Assembly (NCBI GenBank): GCA_037447655.1
Contig: JBBHKE010002000.1
Location: 1-54,229, forward strand
Source: Zygnema cylindricum
Taxonomy: Eukaryota; Streptophyta; Zygnematophyceae; Zygnematales; Zygnemataceae
Direction of reading: 5' to 3'
DNA length: 54,229 nt
A model generated the notes under the pieces. The model ran no database searches and was not told the origin of the DNA. It saw only the letters and a list, made by a program, of their open reading frames with translations. A program made the position numbers and the translations under genes. Every line of letters starts with the position of its first letter. Positions within the stretch are counted from its first letter, which is position 1. Shown here piece after piece: positions 41,643-52,085 of the stretch.

Positions 41643-44600
41643 GGAACAGAAAAAACAGGTTGGCGAGTTCGAACCAAGGGCTCCCAAAGGTTTATGTCAT
41701 TTTTGTAAGAAACCGGGGCACTATATGGCAGAGTGCACCAAGTTAACCGAGCTTCGGTTAAAGGAGGGGCAGACCGGTGGTACCCCGAGAGGAAAGAAAA
41801 AGGCCCTTGTCACACAGGTACTTGAGGCGGAATCCGAGGACGAGGACGATGAGCTCCTTTTGGATGAGGAGTTGGAGGCGAAAACTGAGGTTGAAATTCC
41901 ACGAAGGCAGAAATGTGCTTACGGTGGATTGAAAGGTGAAGCAGGCTGGATTATAGATTCAGGTGCCTTAATGCACATGTGTAAGGATAGACACCTGTTC
42001 ACTAAGATAAGAAAGATTCCCACCGTAGAGATAGAGTACGGGGATGGAAGGATAGTCACCACTACTCTTGTAGGATCGGTAGATCTGAAAGTGTTAGTAG
42101 AAGGAAAGACATCCATATTAACATTCTCCGATGTATTGTTTATTCCGGAGCTGAACAAAAACCTTATCTCTACATCAGTATTAGATGATAAGGGTTTTTT
42201 CACTAGCACTAGGGAAGGAGTCTTTACTGCTAGTTTTGAGGAGGATGTCTATTTCATTGCTGAGAAAGGTAGCCATGGGATGTTTAGGCTGATCTTAAGT
42301 AATGAAACGAAGAAACTTTATTATGCTGGTGTTCATGATATTATGATGTGGCATAAGAGGCTTGGGCATGTGAATCTAGATAAGTTAAGAGAGATGAAGA
42401 AGATGGGAGTGGTGGAAGGGATTCAGTTCAGTGAGAGTGATGATATAAGTGATTGTAGTGGGTGTGCTCAAGGTAAAGCACACAGATTACCCTTTCCAAA
42501 AACAGCCACCTACAAGGGAGAAAAACTTCTAGATCTAGTACACACAGATATTTGGGGACCGGCTAGAGTGCCCTCACCGGGGGGGAAGAGATTTATGATG
42601 ACTATAAGTGATGATTGGTCTCGGTATTCCCGAGTATATTTTTTGAATAACAAGTCAGAGGCTGTGGACTGTTTTAGACAATATAAAGCATGGAGCGAAA
42701 AACTCCATGAAACTCCAATCAAGAGAGTAAGGAGTGACAATGGTGGAGAGTATACTTCTAACCAGTTTGAGGATTTTTTGAGGGAAGATGGGGTTCAACA
42801 CCAAAAGACAGTGCCAGAAAATCCTGAACAGAATGGGTTAGTTGAAAGGTTAAATAGAACACTAAGTGATAGTTCTAGAAGTATGTTGTCGTATAAGAAG
42901 ATAGGAAAAAGGTTTTGGGCAGAAGCAATGAACTGTGCTAATTACCTCAAAAATAGAGTTCTTACTTCAGCTATAAAAGATCAAACTCCTTATGAGAGAT
43001 GGACAGGCCGGAAACCAGACTTATCTCATTTAAAGGTTTTCGGCAGTCAAGTATTCAGTCTAGATACTGATCGGTCCAATTGGAAGCTAGATCCTAAAGG
43101 AAAACCGGGATACTTATTAGGATATGATGAGGATGTTAAAGGATATAGAGTTTATGATCTAAAAAGAGAAGATATAATCTTAGTAAAGCATCTAGTAGTT
43201 ATGGATGAAGGAAAGTCTGTGGATCCCTTCAAATATACAAAGTCAGTAAAAATCAGATTTGAGTCAGAAAATTCTGATGACTTTGAGCTTCCTAACTATC
43301 CAGGTTTTAGAGACGATGACATTCTTGCAGGAACAAATCAGACCGAAAAGGACTCGGCTGTGGAAACACCAGTGACAACTCTACTCGAAGCGGAAGACGT
43401 GGTGGAAATTGATTCGGAATCAAGGGATAGGGGAGAAGCCGAGTTTGTTCGAAAGAATCCACGAGAACCATCTATTCCGGCCTCAAATTTTGAGGGAGGG
43501 AGGAGAAGTAGCAAAAGACTGCAAGAAAAACAGGTTAATAACAAGGTAACTAAACTATCTCATCAAGATGAACCTCAAACTTATCGAGAGGCGATGACTT
43601 GTCCAGAAAGAAACCGGTGGAAGACAGCCATCAATGAGGAGATGGCTTCAATCATGGCAGCCGATACTTGGGAGCTGGTGGACTGTCCACCTAACCGAAA
43701 ACCAATCGGTTGTAAGTGGGTTTTCAAACTAAAACTGAACCCAAATAACACAATCGAGCGCTACAAGGCCAGATTAGTGGCAAAGGGATTTACACAAAAG
43801 GAAGGAATTGACTACGAGGAAACCTTTGCCCCGGTGGTCAGATTTCCCTCCGTCCGCATACTTCTCAGTTTAGCAGCGGCGGAAGACATGGAAGTGCACC
43901 AGATGGACATCAAAACAGCCTTTTTGCATGGAGAATTAGAAGAGGAGATCTTCATGCGACAACCCGAAGGGTTTGTGGAAGAAGGAGAGGAGAGTAAGGT
44001 ATGCCGGCTAATTAAATCTCTTTATGGTTTGAAACAGGCGCCCCGACAGTGGAATAAGAAGCTTGATGAGTTTCTTACCGGTCTAGGATATATTCGGATC
44101 AGCTCAGATCACTCAATCTATGTTTTCGAAGATGAGGAAGGTTTTATATTTATTGCAATTTATGTTGATGATTTGCTTGTTTTAAGTAAATCAATGGAAA
44201 AAATTAATAAAGTGAAAACCGATCTTAAGGGGAGATTTGAAATGAAGGATATGGGGGAAGCAAAATATATTTTGGGAATTCAAGTAGTGAGAGACCGAAA
44301 AAGAAAAATTATAAGATTGACTCAAAAGGAAGCAATAGGGAACATGCTTGAAAAATTTCAAATGGATAAAGCTAATAGTTGTACAACTCCAATGGAATTG
44401 AAGAAGGGAAGTGAGGGGAGTGAGGAAGAAGGAGTCATAGTCTTAGACAAGGAATTATCTCCTGAAGAACAGAAGTTCATGCAGACTATTCCTTACAGGC
44501 AAGTAGTGGGAAGTCTAATCTATTTTATGAATTGTACCCGGCCGGATTTAGCTGCAGCTGTAGGAGTGCTGAGTAGAAGTCTAAATGCTCCCACTAAGAA

Positions 44601-45156
44601 GGATTGGGAGGCAGCTAAGAGAGTCCTTAGATACTTGGTAGGAACTAGAGATCTATGGTTGCATTTGGGTGGGGAGAATACTGACATCACTACTTGGAGT
44701 GATGCCAGTTATGGTGATGCTCCGATGAGGAGATGTACTTCTGGATATGTATTATATGTGGGTGATGGGGCTTGCTGTTGGAGTAGCAAACAGCAAAAGG
44801 TTATTGCTCAGTCCACCATGGAGGCTGAGTATATGGCCTCTTGCTTTGCTGTAAAAGAATTGATGTGGGTCAAGTCTTTGCTTGGTGAGCTTGGTCACCT
44901 TAAGAGTGGTGTGCAGAAAATATTTTGTGATAATCAGGCAGCAATCGCTATTTCTGCCAATCCTAAACACCATTTTAAAGCCAAACACATGGACATCAGA
45001 CTCAGCTTTGTTAGAGAGAAAGTAGAAAACAAAATAATCAGTTTAGAGTACAGACCAGATAGTGAGATGGTAGCAGATATGATGACCAAACCTGTGCCTT
45101 CCCCTAAGCTAATTTTTTGCAGGGAGAAGTGTGGTCTGAAATTAAAGATTGACTAG
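41542..45156 (+). CDS. pol: Copia Pol polyprotein: knuckle, protease, integrase, RT, RNase H
   Basis: 1204-codon open frame; the listed start is the first possible codon and entry is probably by continuation from gag. Zinc knuckle CHFCKKPGHYMAEC (residues 52-65). Protease WIIDSGALMHM, Asp 139. Integrase zinc region HKRLGHVNLDKL ... DCSGCAQG; catalytic D336 (VHTDIWGP), D399 (SDNGGEY), E435 (VERLNRTL) with exact D-35-E spacing. RT: KWVFKLKLNP, VHQMDIKTAFLHGELEEEI, SLYGLKQAPRQW and YVDD (874-877). RNase H: D1054 (WSDASYGD), E1096 (EAEYMA), D1130 (CDNQAAI). Ends with ADMMTKPVPSPKL and TAG, 13 bp before the 3' LTR. All catalytic residues are kept, so the enzyme set looks functional. Confidence 0.95.
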   Translation: MRSEGEERVAKPWQQRPIGGTRIPEKPVGNYGGREQKKQVGEFEPRAPKGLCHFCKKPGHYMAECTKLTELRLKEGQTGGTPRGKKKALVTQVLEAESEDEDDELLLDEELEAKTEVEIPRRQKCAYGGLKGEAGWIIDSGALMHMCKDRHLFTKIRKIPTVEIEYGDGRIVTTTLVGSVDLKVLVEGKTSILTFSDVLFIPELNKNLISTSVLDDKGFFTSTREGVFTASFEEDVYFIAEKGSHGMFRLILSNETKKLYYAGVHDIMMWHKRLGHVNLDKLREMKKMGVVEGIQFSESDDISDCSGCAQGKAHRLPFPKTATYKGEKLLDLVHTDIWGPARVPSPGGKRFMMTISDDWSRYSRVYFLNNKSEAVDCFRQYKAWSEKLHETPIKRVRSDNGGEYTSNQFEDFLREDGVQHQKTVPENPEQNGLVERLNRTLSDSSRSMLSYKKIGKRFWAEAMNCANYLKNRVLTSAIKDQTPYERWTGRKPDLSHLKVFGSQVFSLDTDRSNWKLDPKGKPGYLLGYDEDVKGYRVYDLKREDIILVKHLVVMDEGKSVDPFKYTKSVKIRFESENSDDFELPNYPGFRDDDILAGTNQTEKDSAVETPVTTLLEAEDVVEIDSESRDRGEAEFVRKNPREPSIPASNFEGGRRSSKRLQEKQVNNKVTKLSHQDEPQTYREAMTCPERNRWKTAINEEMASIMAADTWELVDCPPNRKPIGCKWVFKLKLNPNNTIERYKARLVAKGFTQKEGIDYEETFAPVVRFPSVRILLSLAAAEDMEVHQMDIKTAFLHGELEEEIFMRQPEGFVEEGEESKVCRLIKSLYGLKQAPRQWNKKLDEFLTGLGYIRISSDHSIYVFEDEEGFIFIAIYVDDLLVLSKSMEKINKVKTDLKGRFEMKDMGEAKYILGIQVVRDRKRKIIRLTQKEAIGNMLEKFQMDKANSCTTPMELKKGSEGSEEEGVIVLDKELSPEEQKFMQTIPYRQVVGSLIYFMNCTRPDLAAAVGVLSRSLNAPTKKDWEAAKRVLRYLVGTRDLWLHLGGENTDITTWSDASYGDAPMRRCTSGYVLYVGDGACCWSSKQQKVIAQSTMEAEYMASCFAVKELMWVKSLLGELGHLKSGVQKIFCDNQAAIAISANPKHHFKAKHMDIRLSFVREKVENKIISLEYRPDSEMVADMMTKPVPSPKLIFCREKCGLKLKID

Positions 45157-45169
45157 AAAATAAGGGGAG
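45157..45169 (+). other. Polypurine tract
   Basis: AAAATAAGGGGAG immediately before the 3' LTR; the same tract precedes the LTRs at 11944 and 17341 (minus). It is the plus-strand DNA primer site. Confidence 0.9.
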
Positions 45170-46218
45170 TGTAGAAACTAATGGTTTTATTAGTATTTTC
45201 TAGGTCTGAAAAGAAATATAGAAGTCGAGGCAGTCTATCTCTAACTTCTCTCTCCAACTCTCAAACTTGTCGCAGTCACTGAGAAATTGGAGAGGAAGCT
45301 AGAGCCATGGCTACCTTGGCTATCCTGAGGTTTACTGGAATTTTATATTAGGGTTTATTTATTTAATTAAAATGTATGTGCCGGCGGCAAGATTTGATCC
45401 TTGTACCTGCCGGGCGGCAGACACGAAATAGCCGGTAGCCTTAGCCGTTTAATCTAGCGGTAGTGTTACCTAGCATATAGTTTGATAATTATTTACATAT
45501 GTATACAAGCGATAAACCATTTAACTGAAATGAATTACGGGATATATAGATCCTGTAATATATAATGTACGACTTACGGTACGGACAAAAATCAGTACCG
45601 CGCATTTGTTTCGTAAAAGAAATAAATACCGCGCATGTATTTATTACGGCTACGATTAAAGCCGAATTTAATCGGACGGCCGGGATTAGCGCCGAGATCG
45701 CGGAGGAAGATTTCGGCGGTTTGTGGCCATCGCCACATCGGATGACGCGTGGCGAAATTCCCTTGGATTGTGGAATCTCCGGAGATTATGGCACCGAATC
45801 CGGATTTGACATGTGTCGACATTTTGGCCATGTCGTACAATGTCCGTACATAAAGTACACCGGCAGCTGTACTTTTACGTACGGAACTCAATTCTGATTG
45901 GTTCCGTACATCAGTAGATAGAGTCTGTGAGAGAGATAGGACTTAGAAAAATTAGAAGATAGGACCCCCTCTCCCAGAGAGCTTCTGTACAAAAGGTCAA
46001 CTTTGACCCTCCATAACTTACTGCTCAGGGGAGCAAATTCAGAGATTCTTTTTGCTATCGACTCAAGGGAGTCTTGTCTTCACAGGGGTGAAGTTGGTCA
46101 GAGTTTTTGTCTGCCAGGGTGGCAGTTATTTTTGCTTAAACACAAAGGGGTCAGGATTATCCTAGAGGCTTCTTGGAAGCTGTCCACTCTGAGGACTTAT
46201 GGAGGTCTTAGAGTTTCA
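45170..46218 (+). repeat. 3' LTR of intact copia
   Basis: Same length as the 5' LTR. It retains the ATG (ATGGAGGTC near 46199) that the 5' LTR has lost. Antisense tRNA-like module at about 45374-45460. Confidence 0.97.
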
Positions 46219-47528
46219 ACTATGGATGTCTTTCCATCGACTAAGACTCTCAGATCCACAGATCCCACTAAATTAGTGGTTACTATTCCCCCATCCCCAT
46301 ACTTTTTCTCTAGAGCAGGGATCTTTCTCATTTTAGTAAACAATGGTTTTTCTCTACACATATGCATAGAGGCTCCTGAATCAATAATCCATCCTTCTTC
46401 AAGAGCTTCTTTTACTCCACCGAAAGCACATTTTTTCCTCCTTGGAATCCACGACTCACCTTTCACCTCCAACTCTTCGTTGAGGAGGAGTTGTGCATCG
46501 TCCTCATTGAAATCCTCTCCTATGACTTCTGTTACCACAAATACCTTCTTCTTTCCTGCGACTATTTTTTTGATCTCCTAAATCTTCAATCTCAGCTTTG
46601 TCAATTTAGTACACTCTGCTATGTAATGTCTCGGCTTCATACAAATACGACAAAGCCTTTTCGGATGCCTCGATCAAGATCCATCCAAATAGTTTCCTCT
46701 TCCTCCTCCACCAAGGTTTCCATAAGTTTTATTGAAATCGTTACCCCCTTAGTTAGTTCTTGCAGCCAATGCTTGAACAATCTCTCCGAATTTCAATTGT
46801 GCTTTGTTGAACCACTATCATCTCCACAACGGAGTTCTTAATCCATCGATGTTCTAGAAAATCCTAAACCGCGTTTACAATGTTTCCATTGTAATGTCGG
46901 AGTTTCATCAACAAAGCATTCACCTTCTCTTTCTTGGTCTCCCTTTTCCCTACACTCTCCAACTCCATAAATAACTTGGCCAAGTCATGACAAAAATCTA
47001 ACATCTTCCCCTTTTGTACACATATGCCTGTACCTTTTGATCAGCCAGCTTCTGCTGTTAGATCGTACCACTCTTCTAAATGTTGACAAGAGCGTCCCAC
47101 AACTCTACGCCCTGTCCACATGAAATGAGGTGTAGCCACTGCTTGAGTGAGACGCCTGAGAATAAAATGAGTAACTAGAGGGTTATTGAAATCCCGGATT
47201 TCAATATCATTTAACTCGGTTTTCAAACATTTGCTACCAAAACCGATCCAATAGCGATCGGTGTAGGTTTCTCCTTCCCCTTTTTATTCCATGTGTTTGA
47301 TACGGTGCTTTCTCCAACATCCTCTACCACCTTTGCCACAGCACATCCTTCGTGAATCGAGATCCTCCATACCCTGGTGGAACTCCCAATTTTGTAGTTG
47401 GCCGACGCACATGACCACTCACAATGCCTCATAGCCGTTTTTCAAACAATGCACCCCTCATCGTTGTTTCCCAATATACCAACCCTGTTCCATTGAAAAT
47501 GGGCACCCTAGAAGGTGAGCCTATTACT
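46219..47528 (-). pseudogene. Old host copia: gag and protease start, with degenerate PBS
   Basis: Protease frame 46538-46224: WIPRRKKCAFGGVKEALEEG, WIIDSGASMHMCREKPLF (active site intact), IVTTNLVGSVDLRVLVDG, continuing at 39767. Upstream gag is badly decayed (RDFNNPLVTHFILRRLTQAV; IYWETTMRGALFEKR-like region) over 46600-47510 with many stops. PBS remnant AGTAATAGGCTCACC at 47514-47528 (minus) is recognisable beside the LTR end TTACA. Confidence 0.85.
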
Positions 47529-47965
47529 TGTAATTTTGTGACCTCCATTGGTACATAAAATGTCGAGCTTATATGAAGCCTTTATGATAGTATTTCCACT
47601 TTTGACTTTGGCAACGAATAAGTGCCACTTAGGCACGTAAAAATTCACACCGATTACACCTTTGTGTAGCTTGTACTCCCTTGAGTTCGTAGAAAAAAAT
47701 ATCACTAAAATTGCTCGTCTGAGTATTTCGTTATAGTTGTTCAAAGACAACAAATTTATACAGATGGCCTTTGGGAGAGAGGGATTTCAAAAAATTCTAG
47801 GTTCTAAGAACTTACTCCTAGCCCCTCAACACCAATCAAATTATCATGCACTTTATAATATATATACAAAGTACGGTAGCCGCCATACTTTTTGTACGGA
47901 ATTATGCCACACCACTCTCGGTCTACCACGTGGCAAATAAGTCGTCATCGTTGTTATATCCCTTT

Positions 47966-49578
47966 TGAAATTCTATGTCCCCCATTAGACTACAGAATTC
48001 AGGAAGCCTCTAGATAGTTTTTGACTAACGCTTCTTCAACTAGGACCGTTGCTACCCAAGCAGGCAAATAGACAATCTCGTTGCAGTTCTGGACTCCCTT
48101 GAGTTTTTGTTAGCAATATATTACAACGAGTCTCTATGCTAGTTATCTCTAATTCCGTTAACTGTATTAAGGTTCCTTAGAAATGTTTAAAGAATTATCA
48201 AACCCCATATACTCTAACGAACTTCTACGATAAACCGGTTAGAGCTGACTGCTATGCCTCGCTCTGCCGGTTGAAGGTTCGAGTCCTGTTAGACTCAACC
48301 TTTTTGTTGAGATGACTTATGTCACTCTACAGTCCTGAATATGTAACTCAGGCAGCCATGGCTCCACTACTTGTAGAAATTGATGGTCCTTTTCTAAGTA
48401 TTTTCTAGGTCTAAATAGAAATACAGAAAGAAGCGGAGGCAGTCTATCTCTAACTTCTCTCTCCAACTCCCACACTTGTCGCAGTCACTGAGAAGTTGGA
48501 GAGGAAGCTAGAGCCATGGCTACCTTGGCTATCCAGAGGTTTACGGAAAATAGATTAGTTGATTTATTGAATGGTAGTTTAGTAGTTTATTTACTAAAAG
48601 AATAGTGATGCAACCAGGACTTGATCCTCGAACCTGCCGGACGTCAAGCAACCGGTAGCCGGTAACCTTATCCGTTAGGTCTAGAGCTAATGATACATGA
48701 TGTAGGATATGATATTTATTTATACATTGTTACGTAGGATATTTCATTTAACGGAACTGCTTACGGTATACATAGATTCAGTTATGCGGAAGTACGGATT
48801 ACGGTACAGATAAGAAACAAGTATCGCGCATTTGTTTCTTTAAACGAAACAAACACCGCGCAAATATTTATGACGGCTCCGATTGAAATCTGCATTCAAT
48901 CGGACGGCCGAGAAGAAAGCCGAGATCGCGGAAGAGATTCTCGACGGTTTGTGGTCATTGCCACATTGGATGACACGTGGCGGAATGACATTGGATCGCG
49001 GCATCTCCGAGGATTAAGGGAGCGAATCCGGATATGACATGTGTCGACTTTTAGACCATGTCGTACAATATCCATACAGAAATTACACCGGCAACTGTAC
49101 TTTTGTGTACACAAGTGTAATATGATTGGCTCCGTACTTCAGTAGATACAGTCTGTGAGAGAGATAGGACTTAGAAAAAATTGGTAGATAGGACCCTCTC
49201 TCCCAGAGAGCTTCTGTACAAAAGGTCAACTTTGACCCTCCATAACTTACTGCTCAGGGGAGCAAATTTATAGATTCTTTTTGCTATCGACTCAAAGGAG
49301 TCTTCCCTTCACAGAGGTGAAGATGGTTGGAGTTTTTGTTTGTCAGGGTGACTGTTATTCTTGCTGAAATACAAAGGGAACATGGTTATCCTAGAGGCTT
49401 CTTGGAAGCTGTGCACTCTGAGGACTTATGGAGGTCTCAGAGTTTCACTACTCTCCCTCACCTTTAGTGACTACAACAAGTAAATGAGCTAGAGAGAAAA
49501 GGTGGAGGCAGATTGCCTGCGCTTTTATTTAATCTATTCAGACTTAGAAAATACCCTCTAAATTTATTAATTTCTACA
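47966..49578 (-). repeat. Solo LTR, family E, TSD CCTTT, itself split
   Basis: Exact TSD CCTTT at 47961-47965 and 49579-49583. Net length about 530 bp after removing the inner LTR and its duplication, so it has lost much of the U3. tRNA-like module on the plus strand at 48230-48310 (AAGGTTCGAGTCCTG, then CCTTTTTGTTG). Confidence 0.9.
48372..49447 (+). repeat. Solo LTR, family A-like, TSD CTACT
   Basis: 1076 bp, TGTAGAAATTGATGG to GAGTTTCA; exact TSD CTACT at 48367-48371 and 49448-49452. Antisense tRNA-like module at about 48608-48685. Leader hairpin 2 CTTCAC/GTGAAG intact. Innermost of three nested LTRs. Confidence 0.95.
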
Positions 49579-50117
49579 CCTTTCTTCTCTAGCATCCTAT
49601 AAGGTAGTGCCACGTGTCAGTTTTCCTCCACTTTGGCGAACTCTTGCCAAAAAGTCTTTCTGGCATGCTGACACTCACACGTGCCATCCGTTCCAAATTC
49701 AGCGATCAATGCTGGTCGTTCGATCTTGACGGTGCATCGAATAATCTTTGTTGATTGTTAAAATTCTACGGTTGTCATTCGGTGTTGACCGTTGAATTTC
49801 TACGACCGTCACTCCGTGTTAACCGTTTGAAATTCTACGTCACTCCGGAATTCTAGCTCCTCTACGTGCCGTCGATCGCGAATGACATTTGATTTCTTCC
49901 GTTGAAATTAAATGTCATTTCGTTCATTTCATGCGGTAAAGTATTTCGTGCAGTACTGTACGCTTCCATGTTCATTTCGTGCGGTATAGTATTTCGTGCG
50001 GTACTATACGCTTCAATGTTCATTTCGTTCCGTAAGTCGCTAAATGAAATGTGTCGCTGCGTTTTTCTTTAAGTATTTATCAAATACAATATGTACATTG
50101 ATTCATCAAAACCTATT

Positions 50118-50205
50118 GGATAAGACGGATGACTATTCCGTACGACTGTCATCCGGAGGTCATAGGATCAAATCCTAGCCCTACAACCTATCTTTTGCAA
50201 GAGTT
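50118..50205 (+). ncRNA. tRNA-like Pol III module in LTR F
   Basis: CCTATTGGATAAGACGG (D-arm/A-box-like), a perfect 8 bp hairpin CGGATGAC/GTCATCCG in the anticodon-arm position, and a T-arm ATAGG-ATCAAAT-CCTAG (B-box GGATCAAATCC), then TATCTTTTGC. About 75 nt from D-arm to T-arm, close to tRNA size. The acceptor stem is absent. Opposite strand to the LTR. Confidence 0.68.
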
Positions 50206-51270
50206 GTATTTTTTGCCTGTCTTCTCATCTACATGAGGCAGCAATGGCTGCTTGCTTGTTCTCAATGACAACGACATGTATGAGAAATGTAGAATGACCA
50301 TAGAGTGACTAAAGAGATAGGTTATAAAATACCCTTTTCCAACAAATAACATATTCGAATGAATACTTTTGTCGTTAAGATTTTTGCATTACTGGCGTAA
50401 TGAGGTACTTATATTTAAAATTAATTAATAAACCCTAAAATTACTATCAATAATACAGCTAAAGTGTCGGCGGTCTAATGAGAGCTCACAATTTCCTAAG
50501 CACGCGTATTCTAGATGAACGAAATTTTAAGTGAATATCGCGATGTGTTAGATATCCTAGTGGGCGTCGCTTTCGATATTGCCACGAAAGTACGGTACAG
50601 TAAGGTTAGGAGCATTCGATATTCTAGTGAATGAAAATATCTTTCACGACATGAAAAAATGCGATGGTCACGATACTTGAAATGAAAATCAACAGCTAAA
50701 AATGATCAACAACATGAAAAATTTGAGAATGTTATAAACAATGAAACATACATGAAGATTTTATTTTATTCTATGAGAATGTTATAGCTACGACTGGTCA
50801 ATCTCTCTAGTCTCTACAATGAGGAGAAAGCCAAAATATACATTTTTGGCGGCACATCGCGTGTCACAAATATCCTCGTTCCGCCAAAAAAATATCTCAT
50901 AGGCGATTACCTGAGAACAAATTTACCCTAATGTTGAAGGAAAGTTTGTAGACAACACTTATTCCGTTGACCGTTTTTTGTACTTTCACCTGACGTACCT
51001 GTACAGATATAGAGAGACTTGTGTAGCGGGGTGAAATTTCTAATTTATCCTGGTAAATTTTATCGCTTAATTTTTGACGCAAAAACTATATTTTTGAGAA
51101 TATATTCAAAAATCAGAGTCCCTCTTTGGTAAATCACGTCGTTTTAAAATTCGGCCCCGTCAATATAGCAAGCAAGAGCAGACTTGCTGCAGAGTCTAAC
51201 AGAAAATATTTCGTATACCGTAAACCCCTAGTGTTCTCCCACATACTTTAACGCACAAGCGTATGCAATT

Positions 51271-51670
51271 TTGACACATATGTGGTCGTACGCCGTATCC
51301 TTTAAGCCGCACTAAAGTAAACCCTTTAACTAGCTGTTCAAAGCGTTTAGTGTGAACGATCTAATCGCGACAAATTATACGTAACGAACGCATTGAACGC
51401 TTTTAACAAATCGTTAAAAATCGTTAATGAATTTTCATCCGTACTATTCCGTACATGTAAAACAAAAATTTTGACACATATGTGGTCGTACGCTGTATCC
51501 TTTAAGCCGCACTTAAGTAAACCCTTTAACAAAGTTGTTCAAAGCGTTTAGTGCGAACGATCCAATCGCGACGAATTATGCGTAACAACGCATTGAACGT
51601 TTTTAACAAATCGTTAAAATCGTTAATGAATTTTAATCCATACCATTCTGTACATGTAATACAAAAAGAA
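51271..51670. repeat. Tandem duplication, 200 bp unit, two copies
   Basis: TTGACACATATGTGGTCGTA begins both copies (51271 and 51471). About 90% identical by eye, running to TACATGTAATACAAAAA. No ORF conserved in both. Confidence 0.88.
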
Positions 51671-51679
51671 ATTTACATA

Positions 51680-51925
51680 TAGCGGAGTTTGTACATTTTT
51701 CGTACACTTTCCGTATCTTTTTGTAATTGTCCGTACATTTTTGGTACAATTGCGTACATTTGCCGTAAAATATGTGTTCAGTTTACCGGAAAAAAAGTAC
51801 TACGAAGTGCAACGTATCTTTTGGTCAAAGTTCGTACATTTACCGTACAGAATCGTACAGTTATTGTAAAATATCGTACAATTTCTGTAAATTAGCCGTT
51901 CCGTTTACAGCACAGAAAGTACATC
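51680..51925. repeat. Cluster of CGTACATTT-type motifs
   Basis: About a dozen CGTACA/CCGTA motifs separated mostly by 12-20 bp of T-rich sequence. Not a clean tandem repeat; the same GTAC core is abundant in the LTR U3 regions. Confidence 0.6.
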
Positions 51926-52085
51926 TCATTTTTTTGCGATTTTTTCAATAGTCACGAATTATACGTTTCAATTAGAAAAAAAGAAAAAATCGCACAATTT
52001 GAACAACTATGCTTTAACATCATTTTTTTATCGTTTAAATTTTAAAAGGCTTGTCCGCTCGTGTGATTGACCAATTTCTTTTTAG

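Larger units (their letters stand above)
39768..46218 (+). mobile_element. Best preserved Ty1/copia element, TSD ACTAT
   Basis: 6451 bp with LTRs 39768-40816 and 45170-46218 (1049 bp each, about 15 differences counted by eye, near 1.4%). Exact TSD ACTAT at 39763-39767 and 46219-46223. PBS 40817-40831, polypurine tract 45157-45169. Gag and pol are open apart from a one-base frame step between them. Closest to an active parent for the family A and B copies in the window. Confidence 0.97.
47529..50351 (-). repeat. 5' LTR (family F) of old copia, split by nested LTRs
   Basis: Consists of 47529-47965 and 49584-50351 (about 1.2 kb), interrupted by a solo LTR with TSD CCTTT. Starts TGTTATTTGTTGGAAAAGGG (minus). 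U3 contains two 48 bp tandem copies (49923-49970, 49971-50018) and about 2.5 copies of a 35 bp unit (49762-49850). The tRNA-like module is on the plus strand at 50118-50205. Confidence 0.85.
50352..52085. other. AT-rich sequence without recognisable genes
   Basis: Only short ORFs without family resemblance. It contains the 200 bp duplication at 51271-51670 and the CGTACA-motif cluster at 51680-51925. The junction at 50352 follows the terminus of LTR F, so this may be the oldest sequence in the window. Confidence 0.6.
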
